From NCBI RefSeq assembly GCF_963675975.1, contig NZ_OY780939.1, positions 62,001 to 126,000 of the forward strand: a stretch of DNA of 64,000 bases. The letters are read 5' to 3'. The notes under the pieces are model-generated. The model was given only the letters and a program-made list of their open reading frames with translations, did no database searches and was not told where the DNA came from. A program made the position numbers and the translations under genes. Positions 38,439 through 49,610 of the stretch are shown here, piece by piece. Origin of the DNA: Halarcobacter sp. (GTDB taxonomy: Bacteria > Campylobacterota > Campylobacteria > Campylobacterales > Arcobacteraceae). Numbering within the stretch: position 1 is the first letter of the stretch; each line of letters begins with the position of its first letter.

Positions 38439-40327
38439 TGGTTGATACTTCACTTCTTGTATGGATTATTTTAGCTCCTTTATTTGGTGCTATTTTAAAT
38501 GCAGGGTTTTATTTTTATCATATAAAGAGAAAGCCAATTCCTGAATTAGTGTTTTCACTAATTGGTACTGGTACTCCATTAATTGCATTTTTAATCACAC
38601 TATCGTTGTTTTTAAATATGGTAGATAGCGATACTACATATAGACAAGAGTTATTTACTTGGGTTAATATTGATACTTTAAATATATCAATGGCCTTCTT
38701 AGGTGATAAACTAGCTATTTTCATGTCAATGTTTGTTACATTTATTGGTTGGTTAATTCATATCTATGCAATTGGATATATGACAAAAGATGAAGGTTTT
38801 GGTAAGTTCTTTGCATACTTTAACCTATTCTTAGCATCAATGTTAATTTTAGTACTTGCTGATAACCCAGTAATTTTATTTATTGGATGGGAAGGGGTAG
38901 GACTTTGTTCTTACTTACTAATTGCATTTTACTATTCTGAAACAGATAATGTACTTGCAGGTAACAAAGCCTTTATAGCAAATAGAGTTGGTGACTTTGG
39001 TTTTATCTTAGGTATTGTAACTTTATTCTTTGCTTTAGGTGGTGTAGATTTAAGTTTCTCTTCATTAGAAGCTAATATTTCAAATGCCTCAACTTCTCTT
39101 TTAGTACTTTCAGGTTTCTTATTATTTGTTGGTGCTATGGGTAAATCAGCACAGATTCCATTATATGTATGGCTTCCTGATGCGATGGCAGGTCCAACAC
39201 CAATTTCAGCATTAATCCATGCAGCTACAATGGTAACAGCTGGGGTTTATATGGTTGCAAGATTCCACTTTTTATATAGTGGAATAGAAGAGATTGGAAC
39301 ATTTATAGCTTATATTGGTGCTTTTTCAGCTTTACTTGCAGCAGTAATTGCTACAAGACAACAAGATATTAAAAAGATTCTTGCATACTCAACAATGTCT
39401 CAATTAGGATATATGTTCATTGCAGTTGGTCTTGGTTTTTATAGTTCTGGATTATTTCATGTATTAACTCACGCTTTCTTTAAAGCTATGTTATTCATGG
39501 GTGCTGGGGGTATGATTATAGCTTTACATCACGAACAAAACATCTTTAAGATGGCACAACACAGAGTTCAACTTCCAATTATTGGAATTACATTCTTAAT
39601 TGGTGTTATTGCAATTTCTGGGATTCCACCGTTTTCTGGTTTCTTCTCAAAAGATGCTATTTTAGCAGCAGCTTTCCAAGAGGGGCAATATTTAATCTGG
39701 GGAATTGGAATGTTTACAGCATTTTTAACAGCATTTTATATGTTTAGAATGTATTTTATACTTTTTGTTGCACCAAACAAACATACAAAACATTATGTTT
39801 ACACATCAAAAACAATCACATTACCATTACTTATTTTAGCTATTGGTGCAGTTGGAGCTGGTTTCTTAAATTTACCAGCAGCTTTAGGTGGAGAACATAT
39901 GGTTGATACATGGTTAGCTCAAACTAACTCAATAGAAGTTCATATGTCACATACTACTGAATATATCCTAATGGTTGTTTCAGTATTAGTTGCAGCTTCA
40001 GGTATTTTTGTAGCATATAAAAAATATGCTAACTTTGATGTTTATAAACCAGAAAGTGAAGAGGGATTAATTGCTAATAAATTCTATGTTGATGAGATTT
40101 ATGATGCAGTGTTTGTTAAAACTTCAAAAGCTATCTCTACATTTATTGATAAAGTGCTTGATATGAGTATTATTGATGCTCTAATTATGAATGGATGTAA
40201 CCAATTTATCAATTTTGGTAAAAAAGTTGCGCAATTACAAAATGCGAATGTAAGATTTTATGCAGTATTTATGCTTGTGGGTATGAGTTGTGTATTTATC
40301 TATCTATATATTTCTTTAGGATTATAA
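38438..40327 (+). CDS. nuoL: NADH-quinone oxidoreductase subunit L (antiporter-like)
   Basis: A 629-residue proton-pumping subunit with many helices. Family blocks include FIGWEGVGLCSYLLIAFYY with the essential Glu, MGKSAQIPLYVWLPDAMAGPTPISALIHAATMVTAGVYM with key lysine and histidines, and FFKAMLFMGAGGMI. The C-terminal amphipathic lateral helix and final membrane helix are present. Length is normal. Confidence 0.97.
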   Translation: MVDTSLLVWIILAPLFGAILNAGFYFYHIKRKPIPELVFSLIGTGTPLIAFLITLSLFLNMVDSDTTYRQELFTWVNIDTLNISMAFLGDKLAIFMSMFVTFIGWLIHIYAIGYMTKDEGFGKFFAYFNLFLASMLILVLADNPVILFIGWEGVGLCSYLLIAFYYSETDNVLAGNKAFIANRVGDFGFILGIVTLFFALGGVDLSFSSLEANISNASTSLLVLSGFLLFVGAMGKSAQIPLYVWLPDAMAGPTPISALIHAATMVTAGVYMVARFHFLYSGIEEIGTFIAYIGAFSALLAAVIATRQQDIKKILAYSTMSQLGYMFIAVGLGFYSSGLFHVLTHAFFKAMLFMGAGGMIIALHHEQNIFKMAQHRVQLPIIGITFLIGVIAISGIPPFSGFFSKDAILAAAFQEGQYLIWGIGMFTAFLTAFYMFRMYFILFVAPNKHTKHYVYTSKTITLPLLILAIGAVGAGFLNLPAALGGEHMVDTWLAQTNSIEVHMSHTTEYILMVVSVLVAASGIFVAYKKYANFDVYKPESEEGLIANKFYVDEIYDAVFVKTSKAISTFIDKVLDMSIIDALIMNGCNQFINFGKKVAQLQNANVRFYAVFMLVGMSCVFIYLYISLGL

Positions 40328-40328
40328 T

Positions 40329-41813
40329 ATGAGTGCAGATATATTATCGTTTATTATCTTTTTACCAGCAGTAGTTGCCTTTGGTTTAATGATTACAACA
40401 AAACATGTAGATACAGTTAGAAATATTGCATTTTTAACAACTACAGTAATTTTAGCACTTGTATTAAAAATCTATATTGATTTTGAACCAAGTGCAGGTA
40501 TGCAGTTTGTATCAAATGTACCATGGATTGCTTCTTATGGTATTAATTATTACATTGGTGTTGATGGATTCTCATTAACAATTCTTATGATGATTGCTAT
40601 TTTAATTCCTACAGCATATCTTCTTTTATGGGAAGGTAGAACAAAGGGTTACTGGATTAATATGCTTCTTGTTCAAACAGGTGTAACAGGTGCATTATTA
40701 TCTTTAGATGTAATTTTATTCTATTTCTTCTGGGAAGTTATGTTATTACCAGTATTCTTAATGATTGGTATTTATGGATTTGGAGACAAAGTATTTACTA
40801 CTATTAAAGTTACTGTTTATACAATGCTTGGTTCTTTATTAATGTTTGTAGCAATTTTATACTTAGGTGTAAGTTACTTTAATGAGTTTGGGAATTGGTC
40901 TTTCCAATATGACTCTTTAACTCAAATTACAACTCTAAGTTATAATGAAAAAATTTGGTTATTTTTAGCATTTCTTTCAGCTTTTGCTATTAAAATTCCA
41001 ATTTTTCCATTACATACTTGGATTATGGAAACATATAAAAATGCTCCAACAGGTGCAGTATTTTTACTATCTTCAATCATGGCTAAACTTGGGGTTTATG
41101 CAATTGTAAGATTTATGATTCCAATTTTCCCAGATATCTATGTTGAATTCTCAACTTGGTTTGTATTTATTGGATTATTTGGTTTAGTTTACTTTGGTAT
41201 TGCAGCACTTATGCAAGATGATGTTAAAAGAATGTTCGCATACTCTTCAGCATCTCACTTAAGTTTTATAGCCGCTGGTATCTTTTCTCTAAATGAATTT
41301 GGTATCAATGGAGCATTATATTTAATCATTGCTCACGCAATTGCAACGGGTGCTTTATTCTTATTAGTTGGAATTATTCATGATGAAACTGGATATAAAA
41401 CAATTAAAGATTTAGGTGGATTAGCTAAACAATCTCCAATCTTTACAACAATTTTTGCAATTATGCTTTTTGCAAATATTGGTCTTCCAGGAACAAATGG
41501 ATTTGTATCTGAACTTTTAATTATTTTTGGTATTTATGAGTTCAATCATACACTAGGTTACATCTCTGCACTAACTGTTATTATTGGTGCTTCATATATG
41601 TTATGGATGTTCCAAAGAGCAATCTTAGTTAAAAGAGAATCTGGTGAAGATTTAAAATTTAGAGATTTAAAAATCAAAGAGATTATTGGTTTAGCACCAT
41701 GGGTTATTTTAGTATTCCTAATGGGTATTTATCCAGATATTTTTATGGATAAATTTGAACCAACAGTTACACACTATTTAAATGACATTTTACATATTGG
41801 AGCAGCAAAATGA
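40329..41813 (+). CDS. nuoM: NADH-quinone oxidoreductase subunit M (antiporter-like)
   Basis: A 494-residue proton-pumping subunit. Visible blocks are [35 protein letters not shown] with the key Glu, [24 protein letters not shown] and [18 protein letters not shown]. It starts one base after nuoL and overlaps nuoN by four bases. Confidence 0.97.
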   Translation: MSADILSFIIFLPAVVAFGLMITTKHVDTVRNIAFLTTTVILALVLKIYIDFEPSAGMQFVSNVPWIASYGINYYIGVDGFSLTILMMIAILIPTAYLLLWEGRTKGYWINMLLVQTGVTGALLSLDVILFYFFWEVMLLPVFLMIGIYGFGDKVFTTIKVTVYTMLGSLLMFVAILYLGVSYFNEFGNWSFQYDSLTQITTLSYNEKIWLFLAFLSAFAIKIPIFPLHTWIMETYKNAPTGAVFLLSSIMAKLGVYAIVRFMIPIFPDIYVEFSTWFVFIGLFGLVYFGIAALMQDDVKRMFAYSSASHLSFIAAGIFSLNEFGINGALYLIIAHAIATGALFLLVGIIHDETGYKTIKDLGGLAKQSPIFTTIFAIMLFANIGLPGTNGFVSELLIIFGIYEFNHTLGYISALTVIIGASYMLWMFQRAILVKRESGEDLKFRDLKIKEIIGLAPWVILVFLMGIYPDIFMDKFEPTVTHYLNDILHIGAAK

Positions 41814-43315
41814 GTCAACTAATTCACATATTACCAGTATTAACTGTACTAATAGCGGCTGTTGCATTGATGTTTATGAGTATGTATGAGAATAAATTCT
41901 CAATTAAAACATTTATTACTGTTTCATCTGTAGTTTTAGTTGCTACACTTATTATGGCATTTATTCCATTTGGTGAATCATATTCAATTAAACCATATGA
42001 GTCAATTTTTAATAATGTACTAATTTTTGATACATTTTCAAACTTTTTCCATGTATTATTAATTGGTGGTACTTTATTAACATTATTAATTGGTGAGCAC
42101 TATTTCCAACATAGATCATATTTTAAAGGTGAGTTTTTCTCAATTTTATTATTTGCTTTATTTGGAATGATGTTATTAGCAAATGCAAATGAATTAGTTA
42201 CTGCTTATATTGCACTTGAAATTGCATCTTTTGCTGTATATATTATGGTTGGTTACAACTCAGATGATAGCAGAAGAGTTGAAGCAATTTTCAAATATTT
42301 AGTTCTTGGTTCATTTATTGGAGCATTTTACCTATTAGGTGTAGTTTTAGTTTATGGAGTTACACAAACAACAAACTTAACAGAAATAGCTACATTTATC
42401 ACTTCAAATAATGTTGCAGATATGCCATTATTATATATTGGTTTAACTCTTATTTTATTTACATTCTTGTTTAAGATTTCTGCATTCCCATTCCAACAAT
42501 GGGTGTTAGATGTTTATAGAGGTGCACCGATGATTATCACTGCATTTATGGCATCTACATTTAAAATTGCAATTTTCTCTTTCTTCTTAAGAGCAATCTT
42601 ACAAGATATAGAACCATTAATTGATTTCTGGGATTCTATTATTTATGTAATTATTGTATTAACTTTAGTATTTGGAACTTGGTTAGCAGTAACACAAAAA
42701 ATTGTTAAAAGAATGCTTGCAGCTTCATCGATTGTTCATACAGGATATATGTTATTAGCATTTATTGCTATTGGTCAAAATATTGATGCAGCTTATGCAA
42801 TTGTATTTTATCTAATTGCATACCTTTTATCAGCACTTGGTTCTTTTGGACTTGTTTCTCATATTATTTCAGAAACAAAAGTAAGAGTTACATATGATGA
42901 CTTCAAAGGTTTAGCACATGAAAGACCATTTTTAGCAGCAATGATGACAGTATTTATGTTCTCTCTTGCTGGTATCCCATCAACTATAGGATTTATAGGT
43001 AAGTTTTATGTATTTACAGAAGCAATCAATGCTGGATTTACTGCTTTAGCAATCTTAGCAATTATTGCAACTTTTGTGTCTGTATATTATTACTTTAAAC
43101 TTATTGCAATGATGTACTTTTATCCAACAAAAGATGAATGTGTGTCAAATGACTTCAATGACAGAAGAATCTCAACTTATGCTATTGCATTCTTGGCAAT
43201 TGCTACAGTTGTAGGTGGAATTGGTAGTGTAATTGTATTCTTTATACCTGCACTTAATATCGATTCATTAATCAATTTAACTCAAATCTCAATTCAATCA
43301 CTATTTATCAAATAG
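41810..43315 (+). CDS. nuoN: NADH-quinone oxidoreductase subunit N (antiporter-like)
   Basis: Last gene of the complex I operon; 501 residues, about 14 helices. Family blocks are [42 protein letters not shown] and [17 protein letters not shown]. The stop codon sits inside a hairpin of ten paired bases per arm. Confidence 0.96.
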   Translation: MSQLIHILPVLTVLIAAVALMFMSMYENKFSIKTFITVSSVVLVATLIMAFIPFGESYSIKPYESIFNNVLIFDTFSNFFHVLLIGGTLLTLLIGEHYFQHRSYFKGEFFSILLFALFGMMLLANANELVTAYIALEIASFAVYIMVGYNSDDSRRVEAIFKYLVLGSFIGAFYLLGVVLVYGVTQTTNLTEIATFITSNNVADMPLLYIGLTLILFTFLFKISAFPFQQWVLDVYRGAPMIITAFMASTFKIAIFSFFLRAILQDIEPLIDFWDSIIYVIIVLTLVFGTWLAVTQKIVKRMLAASSIVHTGYMLLAFIAIGQNIDAAYAIVFYLIAYLLSALGSFGLVSHIISETKVRVTYDDFKGLAHERPFLAAMMTVFMFSLAGIPSTIGFIGKFYVFTEAINAGFTALAILAIIATFVSVYYYFKLIAMMYFYPTKDECVSNDFNDRRISTYAIAFLAIATVVGGIGSVIVFFIPALNIDSLINLTQISIQSLFIK

Positions 43316-43319
43316 TGAT
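43297..43319 (+). repeat. perfect hairpin across the nuoN stop codon
   Basis: ATCACTATTT (43297-43306) pairs perfectly with AAATAGTGAT (43310-43319) around a three-base loop. It has no U-run, so it is more likely a 3'-end stabiliser or the first part of a composite terminator than an intrinsic terminator on its own. Confidence 0.55.
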
Positions 43320-43333
43320 GTGTTGATAGGTAA

Positions 43334-43369
43334 CATGTATGCATAATATTTTAAAATTATGTATACATG
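43334..43369. repeat. 14-bp inverted repeat between nuoN and frdC
   Basis: CATGTATGCATAAT (43334-43347) and ATTATGTATACATG (43356-43369) are inverted copies with one mismatch, separated by eight A/T bases. It could be an operator for a dimeric regulator or an RNA hairpin at the nuo 3' end. Confidence 0.5.
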
Positions 43370-43386
43370 CTTAAGCTTTAAAAAAC

Positions 43387-43412
43387 CCCATAAAATGGGA
43401 TATTTTATTTTA
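43387..43412 (+). terminator. possible terminator of the nuo operon
   Basis: A short stem CCCAT/ATGGG with an AAA loop is followed by a T-rich stretch (TATTTTATTTT). The stem is only five base pairs, so this is a weak candidate, but no better terminator lies between nuoN and the frd promoter. Confidence 0.35.
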
Positions 43413-43431
43413 AAAATGTACACTTCGTACA

Positions 43432-43464
43432 ATAATTGTACATAGCTTTTACATAATTGTGCAC
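43432..43464. promoter_or_regulatory. tandem ATAATTGT direct repeats upstream of frdC
   Basis: ATAATTGTACAT starts at 43432 and ATAATTGTGCAC starts at 43453, spaced exactly 21 bases, two turns of the helix. They lie about 26-63 bases upstream of the predicted -10 box. Same-face tandem half-sites are typical of OmpR-family response regulators, but the binding protein is unknown. Confidence 0.5.
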
Positions 43465-43489
43465 CCCAATATAAGGGGAATTTCGCTAT

Positions 43490-43495
43490 TATAAT
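43490..43495 (+). promoter_or_regulatory. predicted -10 box of the frd promoter
   Basis: A perfect TATAAT, preceded by no clear -35 box, which is usual for Campylobacterota. It would start a leader of about 35 bases, with an AAGAAAGGA ribosome site before frdC. Just upstream, CCCC and GGGG bracket seven A/T bases (43464-43478). Confidence 0.65.
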
Positions 43496-43537
43496 GCTAT
43501 TAAACAGACGAAAAAATTCATTAAGAAAGGATGTCAA

Positions 43538-44329
43538 ATGAGTGACCTAATAGAAGGTTATTTAGGTAAGACTGTAGAGAGAAAGAAGAGTAGAGTTCCA
43601 GCTAAACTTGATTATATTCAAAGTGCAACTGGTTTATTTCTAGGTCTTTTTATGTGGGGACATATGTTTATGGTGTCTTCTATTTTAGTTAGTAAAGATT
43701 TTATGTACGCTGTTACAAAATTCTTTGAAGCAAGTTTTATTTTTGATGGAGGTAATCCTTTATTAGTTTCTATTCTTGCATTAGTTGTATTTATTATATT
43801 TATAACACACGCTGCAATGGGTATGAGAAAACTTCCAGCTAACTTCAAGCAATATCAAGTTATGAAGGCTCATGCAAATAACATGGGACACGAAGATACA
43901 AAGTTATGGTTTGTTCAAGCTTTTACTGGTTTTGCTATGTTCTTCTTAGGTTCAGTACACTTATATATCATTATGACTCAAGCAGATGCAATTGGACCAT
44001 ATGCGAGTGCAGATAGAGTTTGGTCTAACTGGATGTGGCCATTATATATTCTTTTATTGTTAGCTGTTGAATTCCATGGTACTATTGGGTTATATAGACT
44101 TGCAGTTAAATGGGGATGGTTTGACGGAAAAGATCCTAAAGCAACTAGAAAAAAACTTAAAACATATAAAAAAGCCTTAACTTGGTTCTTCTTAATCTTA
44201 GGTTTTGCTACTTTAGCAGCTTATATGAAAATTGGTTATGAAAACAAACAAGCAGGTAATGTTGGTAATAAATATGTTCCAACTGCACAAATTATGGAAT
44301 ATAAAATTAATGATGGGAGAGTTGCATAA
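43538..44329 (+). CDS. frdC: fumarate reductase diheme cytochrome b subunit
   Basis: A 263-residue membrane anchor with about five helices, of the Wolinella/Campylobacter diheme type. Helix histidines are visible in [32 protein letters not shown] and [12 protein letters not shown], suitable as heme ligands. It passes electrons from menaquinol to FrdAB during fumarate respiration (or in reverse for succinate). It is the first gene of the frdCAB operon and shares one base with frdA. Confidence 0.95.
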   Translation: MSDLIEGYLGKTVERKKSRVPAKLDYIQSATGLFLGLFMWGHMFMVSSILVSKDFMYAVTKFFEASFIFDGGNPLLVSILALVVFIIFITHAAMGMRKLPANFKQYQVMKAHANNMGHEDTKLWFVQAFTGFAMFFLGSVHLYIIMTQADAIGPYASADRVWSNWMWPLYILLLLAVEFHGTIGLYRLAVKWGWFDGKDPKATRKKLKTYKKALTWFFLILGFATLAAYMKIGYENKQAGNVGNKYVPTAQIMEYKINDGRVA

Positions 44330-46314
44330 TGAAAATTAATTATTGTGATGCATTAGTAATCGGTGGAGGATTAGCAGGACTTAGAGCTGCTGTTGCTGCA
44401 CAGAAAAAAGGATTAAGTACAATTGTTTTATCATTAGTTCCTGTTAAAAGATCTCATAGTGCGGCTGCACAAGGTGGTATGCAAGCATCTTTAGGTAATG
44501 CTAAAATGGCTGATGGTGATAATGAAGATTTACACTTTGCAGATACAGTAAAAGGTTCAGACTGGGGATGTGATCAAGATGTTGCAAGAATGTTCGTTAC
44601 AACTGCACCTAAAGCAATTAGAGAATTAGCTTCATGGGGTGTGCCTTGGTCTAGAGTTAAAGCTGGTCCACACGATGCTGTAATTAATGCTAAGAAAACT
44701 ACTATTACTGAAGAAGAAGATAGACATGGACTAATCACTTCAAGAGACTTTGGTGGTACTAAAAAATGGAGAACATGTTATACAGCAGATGCAACTGGAC
44801 ATACAATGTTATTTGGTGTTGCAAATGAAGCTTTAAAACATGATGTTGATATTAGAGATAGAAAAGAAGCACTTTCAATTATCCATGAAGATGGTAGATG
44901 TTATGGTGCTGTAGTTAGAGATTTAATTACTGGTGAATTAGAAGCTTATGTTGCTAAAGGTACATGTATAGCAACTGGTGGATATGGTAGAGTATTTAAA
45001 CAAACTACAAATGCTGTTATCTGTGAAGGTACAGGTGCTGCTATTGCTCTTGAAACTGGTATTGCAACCTTATCAAATATGGAAGCTGTACAATTTCACC
45101 CAACTCCAATTGTTCCATCAGGTATTTTATTAACTGAAGGTTGTAGAGGTGATGGTGGTGTTCTAAGAGACGTAGATGGACATAGATTTATGCCAGATTA
45201 CGAACCAGAGAAAAAAGAACTTGCATCAAGAGACGTTGTTTCAAGAAGAATGATTGAGCACATTAGAAATGGTAAAGGTGTTCCTTCTCCATATGGTTTC
45301 CACGTATGGTTAGATATCTCTATTCTTGGTAGAGAGCACATCGAAAGAAACTTAAGAGATGTTCAAGAGATTTGTCAAATCTTTAATGGTATCGATCCAG
45401 CTGATGAGGGTCCAAAAGGTTGGGCTCCAGTACTTCCAATGCAACACTACTCTATGGGTGGTATTAGAACTAAACCAACTGGTGAATCTACTAGATTATC
45501 TGGTTTATTTGCTTGTGGTGAAGCTTCTTGTTGGGATATGCACGGATTCAATAGACTTGGAGGAAACTCAGTTTCTGAAACTGTTGTTGCGGGTATGATT
45601 ATTGGTAACTATTTTGCTGATTTCTGTTTAGAAAACGATGTTACAATCCCTACTTCTACAATTCAAAAATTTGTTGATGAGCAAGATGCTTATTTAGATG
45701 AATTATTATCATACAATGGAAGCGAAGATATCTTCAAAATCAAAAATAGAATGAAAGAACTAATGGATGAAAAAGTTGGTATCTTTAGATCAGGTGAGCC
45801 ATTAAAAGAAGCAGTAGAAGAGTTAAAAGAGTTATTACAAAAAACTAAACAAATCACTGTAAAATCAAAAGAAAGAGCTGGTAACCCAGAACTTGAAGAA
45901 GCATATAGAGTTCCTAAGATGTTAAAAGTTGCATTATGTGTAGCTAAAGGTGCTAGAGATAGAACTGAATCAAGAGGTGCACACTATAGAGAAGATTATC
46001 TAAAAAGAGATGATGCAAACTGGCTAAAAAGAACACTTTGTACTTGGCCAAACAAAGATGATATTGAACCAACAATTGAATATGCAGACTTAGACATCAT
46101 GAAAATGGAAATGCCACCAGCATTTAGAGGTTATGGTGCTAAGGGTATGATTATTGAAAATGAATTATCTGTAAAAAGACAAGAAGAAGTTGATTCAATT
46201 AGAGAAAAGATGGAAGCTGATGGTAAAGATAGACATGAGATTCAAGATGCACTTATGCCATTTGATTTACCAATGAACTATAAAGAGAAAAATGAAAGAG
46301 CAGGAGACAAGTAA
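44329..46314 (+). CDS. frdA: fumarate reductase flavoprotein subunit
   Basis: A 661-residue catalytic subunit with covalent FAD. The dinucleotide-binding start [17 protein letters not shown] is followed by [10 protein letters not shown], in which His43 is the expected FAD attachment residue. The substrate region includes [23 protein letters not shown] and the catalytic Arg in [19 protein letters not shown] and the Rossmann-type [18 protein letters not shown] complete the pattern. The length matches campylobacterial FrdA. It shares one base with frdB. Confidence 0.97.
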   Translation: MKINYCDALVIGGGLAGLRAAVAAQKKGLSTIVLSLVPVKRSHSAAAQGGMQASLGNAKMADGDNEDLHFADTVKGSDWGCDQDVARMFVTTAPKAIRELASWGVPWSRVKAGPHDAVINAKKTTITEEEDRHGLITSRDFGGTKKWRTCYTADATGHTMLFGVANEALKHDVDIRDRKEALSIIHEDGRCYGAVVRDLITGELEAYVAKGTCIATGGYGRVFKQTTNAVICEGTGAAIALETGIATLSNMEAVQFHPTPIVPSGILLTEGCRGDGGVLRDVDGHRFMPDYEPEKKELASRDVVSRRMIEHIRNGKGVPSPYGFHVWLDISILGREHIERNLRDVQEICQIFNGIDPADEGPKGWAPVLPMQHYSMGGIRTKPTGESTRLSGLFACGEASCWDMHGFNRLGGNSVSETVVAGMIIGNYFADFCLENDVTIPTSTIQKFVDEQDAYLDELLSYNGSEDIFKIKNRMKELMDEKVGIFRSGEPLKEAVEELKELLQKTKQITVKSKERAGNPELEEAYRVPKMLKVALCVAKGARDRTESRGAHYREDYLKRDDANWLKRTLCTWPNKDDIEPTIEYADLDIMKMEMPPAFRGYGAKGMIIENELSVKRQEEVDSIREKMEADGKDRHEIQDALMPFDLPMNYKEKNERAGDK

Positions 46315-47045
46315 TGAGTACACAAAAAGGTAGAGAAATTACAATTAAAGTACTTAAATTTAATCCAAGAAGTGCGGTTTCAAAACCTCACTATGTTGAT
46401 TATAAATTAGAAGAAACTCCAGGGATGACTCTTTTTATTGCATTAACATACATTAGAGAAAACCTAGACCCAGACTTATCATTTGACTTTGTTTGTAGAG
46501 CAGGTATTTGTGGTTCTTGTGGTATGGTTGTAAATGGTAAACCTGCACTAGCTTGTAGAACACTGATTGCAAACTATCCTGATGGTGTTATTACACTACT
46601 TCCTATGCCAGCATTTGAACTGATTAAAGATTTATCAGTTAATACTGGTAAATGGATGGATGCAATGTCTAAAAGAGTTGAATCATGGGTTGTTACTAAT
46701 GAAGAGACTGATATTACAAAACTTGAAGAAAGAATTGATCCAGAAGTTGCAAATGATACATTTGAGTTAGATAGATGTATTGAATGTGGTATTTGTGTTG
46801 CTTCTTGTGGTACTATGCTAATGAGACCAGACTTTGTTGGTCCAGTTGGGATGAACAGAGTAGCAAGATTCGAAATTGATCCACATGATAAAAGAACAGC
46901 TGATGATTTCTATGAATTAATCGGTGATGATGATGGTATTTTTGGTTGTATGTCATTAATGGCTTGTGAAGACCATTGCCCAAAACACTTACCATTACAA
47001 AATAAAATAGCTTATTTAAGAAGAAAACTAGTTTCACTTAGATAA
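46314..47045 (+). CDS. frdB: fumarate reductase iron-sulfur subunit
   Basis: A 243-residue subunit with three clusters. The [2Fe-2S] ligands are in [11 protein letters not shown] with a fourth Cys in KPALAC. The [4Fe-4S] motif is [11 protein letters not shown] and the [3Fe-4S] region includes [16 protein letters not shown]. It wires FrdA to the FrdC hemes. It is the last gene of the operon and is followed by two hairpins. Confidence 0.97.
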   Translation: MSTQKGREITIKVLKFNPRSAVSKPHYVDYKLEETPGMTLFIALTYIRENLDPDLSFDFVCRAGICGSCGMVVNGKPALACRTLIANYPDGVITLLPMPAFELIKDLSVNTGKWMDAMSKRVESWVVTNEETDITKLEERIDPEVANDTFELDRCIECGICVASCGTMLMRPDFVGPVGMNRVARFEIDPHDKRTADDFYELIGDDDGIFGCMSLMACEDHCPKHLPLQNKIAYLRRKLVSLR

Positions 47046-47047
47046 TT

Positions 47048-47070
47048 ATATGAGAGGTTCCCTCTCATAT
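47048..47070 (+). terminator. hairpin immediately after frdB
   Basis: ATATGAGAGG and CCTCTCATAT form a perfect 10-bp stem with a three-base loop, followed by an A-run. The A-run after and T's before make it a better terminator for leftward transcription. On the frd side it may act as an RNA stabiliser in front of the next terminator. Confidence 0.55.
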
Positions 47071-47082
47071 AAAAACAAGTAT

Positions 47083-47124
47083 AAAAAGTCAATTACTCTT
47101 AGGAGTAATTGGCTTTTTCTATTT
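47083..47124 (+). terminator. intrinsic terminator of the frd operon
   Basis: A 16-bp stem from 47083-47098 to 47103-47118 with one G-U-type mismatch and a four-base loop ends in TTTTT. It is the clear stop signal for frdCAB. Confidence 0.88.
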
Positions 47125-47267
47125 TAGAGAGAAAAAAATTAGTTTTAAAACTTAACTTTACTTTAAAAATTCATTTTTATACTTTTATAAAAATGCCCAA
47201 TTAAAGTCATTTAACTAAGATATTATTACATCTTTATTTAAAAAGATCAGAAAGAGAGGTTAATAAT

Positions 47268-49610
47268 TTGAGTTTAGCAAGTGATTATTTTTTATTATAT
47301 CATGGTATAAGTGATATAGAACAAACTACAACTTATGGTACAAATGAAAACAAAGAGAAAGATGAATTTTTTGAGATAGCATCATTGATACTTTGTGCAA
47401 CGAGAAAAGATTATGAAAAATTTATTACCCTTGAAAGTTTTAAAAATTTAACATCAAAAATCACTAACAAAACTGTAAATAATCTAGATGAACTTTATCA
47501 ACTTCAATTTTGTATTATAGATGCAATAGAAAATGATACAAGAAATTGTCACATAGAAAAAATGCATGAAAGTTTTGAATTCCTAAAAGAAGAAAACATA
47601 ATTGGTCACTTTGAATATAATAAACTTATCTCTCTTTTTGATCCTGAAGAATTAGCTTCTTGTGATGATGAAATTGCCGTTGAAGATGAATTTCAAGTTG
47701 ATGAGAAAAAACCATTTAAAGAAGCTAAAATTCACTTAGAAGAGATAATTGCTGAACTACAAGAGATTTTCATAACAGATGATTTTAAAGAAGAATTATC
47801 AAATACCTACAATTATCTTGAAAACCAAAAGTTTTCTATTGGTATAACAGGTGTTATGAATGCAGGTAAATCAACTATGCTTAATGCACTTATGGGACAA
47901 GAGATATTAGGAAGTGCAGTAGTACCTGAAACAGCCAATCTTACAATTGTAAAACATGGTAAACCAGAAGCAAAAGTGTTTTACTGGAATAAAGAAGAAT
48001 GGGGAAAAATTGAACAAAGTTCAAATGAGATTGAATCAATAAAAGAGTTTGTAGATGAAACAAAAAAAATCTTTGGTGATGAGTTAGATAATCTTATAAA
48101 AGAAGAATCAGTAAATGAAAATGTTGACATAAACAATCTTGCAGCTTACACTTCTGCTGAAGCTAGTGGGAAAAAATGTAATTTAGTTAAATATGTTGAA
48201 CTAAAATCTGATTTGAATTTCTTAAGTGATGGTATAGAGATAGTTGATACACCAGGACTTGATGACCCAGTAATACAAAGGGAAGAGATAACAAAAGAGT
48301 ATTTATCTGCTTGCGATTTAATGATTCATCTAATGAATGTAAGTCAAAGTGCAACACTTAAAGATGTAGAGTTTATCATTGATGCCCTACTTTACCAAAA
48401 TATTACAAAATTACTAATTGTTATCACAAGAGCTGATACTGTTTCAAAAGAGCAATTAGAAGAGGTTATAAACTATACGAAATCTTCTATTGAACAACAA
48501 TTAAAACTACAAAATAAAGATAGTAAATTAAACTATATCTTAGAGCATATAAAATTTATTCCAATCTCGGGGAAAATGGCGTTATACCATAGAACAGGAA
48601 GAAGTGAAGAAGCCGTAAATGCTGGATATAACTTAGAAGACACAGGTATTTTAGAGATTGAAGAGTATCTAGATGATACACTATTTGGGGTAAACTCTTC
48701 TAAATCTGAGTTAATTATAAAAGGTGCCCAAACACAAATCCAAAAAACTATCACAAAAGAGTTAAAATCTTTTAATTATGAACTTGTTCTATTATCAAAA
48801 ACAAAAGATGAATTACTTATTGATTTAGAAAACTTCACTAAAAAGAAAGATACAAATAAAAGAATTTTTGCTTCACTTAATGAAGATATTAATCTTTATA
48901 AAAAAGATGCTAAAAATTATGTTGAAACTCTAGAAACATTCCTTTCAACAGAACTTATAGATTTACAAAACATTATCAAACAAAGGGTATTTAGTGATGT
49001 AAAATACTCTTTTGAAAAAACAAAGAAAAGACCTGAAAGTTCAAGAATTAGAACTATAATTGAAACAGCTATAAAAGATGGTATTATAGATATTATTAGA
49101 GACTACAGATATAAATTTATTAAAAAATCTCAAAGTATTGGTGAGATTTGTGAACAAAAATATCAGGATTTAGGTTTTGTTATTGGTCACAAAAATGACA
49201 ACTTTGATGCCAGAGGTTTCTTCCAAGATGACTTTAAATCTGGCTTCTTAACATCTTCAAATGAAGTTTTAATTAACAAGATAATCAATGAAGTAAGTAA
49301 AACAAAAGAGAATAAACTATTAGAATTTGATAGAACAATTGAAACTTTTATAAAAGAGGAGTTTTCTACTATTGAAAAAACCATTAAAGAAAAAGCTAAA
49401 ACTGTATCTGAAATTTTAATTGATAATTTCTTTAAAGAGATTGCTGAGCCACTTAATGTATTTGAACATAAATTAAAAAAAGATGAAAAACTGTTACAAG
49501 ATAGAATCCAAAATTTTGAAGAAAAAGAGCTAAATAAAGAGACTGTAACAATAGAGATTCATAAAAAGATAAAAAGACTAGAAGCAATCAATAAAGGACT
49601 TAAATCATGA
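47268..49610 (+). CDS. dynamin-like GTPase, first of a pair (DLP1-type)
   Basis: A 780-residue dynamin-superfamily GTPase likely to act on membranes. The start is TTG at 47268 (AGAGGT ribosome site nine bases upstream). An acidic N-terminal region of about 185 residues precedes the GTPase domain: P-loop GVMNAGKSTMLNAL, switch Thr in VVPETANLT, DTPGLDDPV and the specificity residues in VITRAD. The C-terminal half is helical, including a basic, Lys/Glu-rich coiled-coil stalk. It overlaps the second dynamin gene by four bases. The arrangement matches the Campylobacter jejuni Cj0411/Cj0412 pair, whose products form a hetero-oligomer that tethers membranes. Confidence 0.87.
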   Translation: MSLASDYFLLYHGISDIEQTTTYGTNENKEKDEFFEIASLILCATRKDYEKFITLESFKNLTSKITNKTVNNLDELYQLQFCIIDAIENDTRNCHIEKMHESFEFLKEENIIGHFEYNKLISLFDPEELASCDDEIAVEDEFQVDEKKPFKEAKIHLEEIIAELQEIFITDDFKEELSNTYNYLENQKFSIGITGVMNAGKSTMLNALMGQEILGSAVVPETANLTIVKHGKPEAKVFYWNKEEWGKIEQSSNEIESIKEFVDETKKIFGDELDNLIKEESVNENVDINNLAAYTSAEASGKKCNLVKYVELKSDLNFLSDGIEIVDTPGLDDPVIQREEITKEYLSACDLMIHLMNVSQSATLKDVEFIIDALLYQNITKLLIVITRADTVSKEQLEEVINYTKSSIEQQLKLQNKDSKLNYILEHIKFIPISGKMALYHRTGRSEEAVNAGYNLEDTGILEIEEYLDDTLFGVNSSKSELIIKGAQTQIQKTITKELKSFNYELVLLSKTKDELLIDLENFTKKKDTNKRIFASLNEDINLYKKDAKNYVETLETFLSTELIDLQNIIKQRVFSDVKYSFEKTKKRPESSRIRTIIETAIKDGIIDIIRDYRYKFIKKSQSIGEICEQKYQDLGFVIGHKNDNFDARGFFQDDFKSGFLTSSNEVLINKIINEVSKTKENKLLEFDRTIETFIKEEFSTIEKTIKEKAKTVSEILIDNFFKEIAEPLNVFEHKLKKDEKLLQDRIQNFEEKELNKETVTIEIHKKIKRLEAINKGLKS

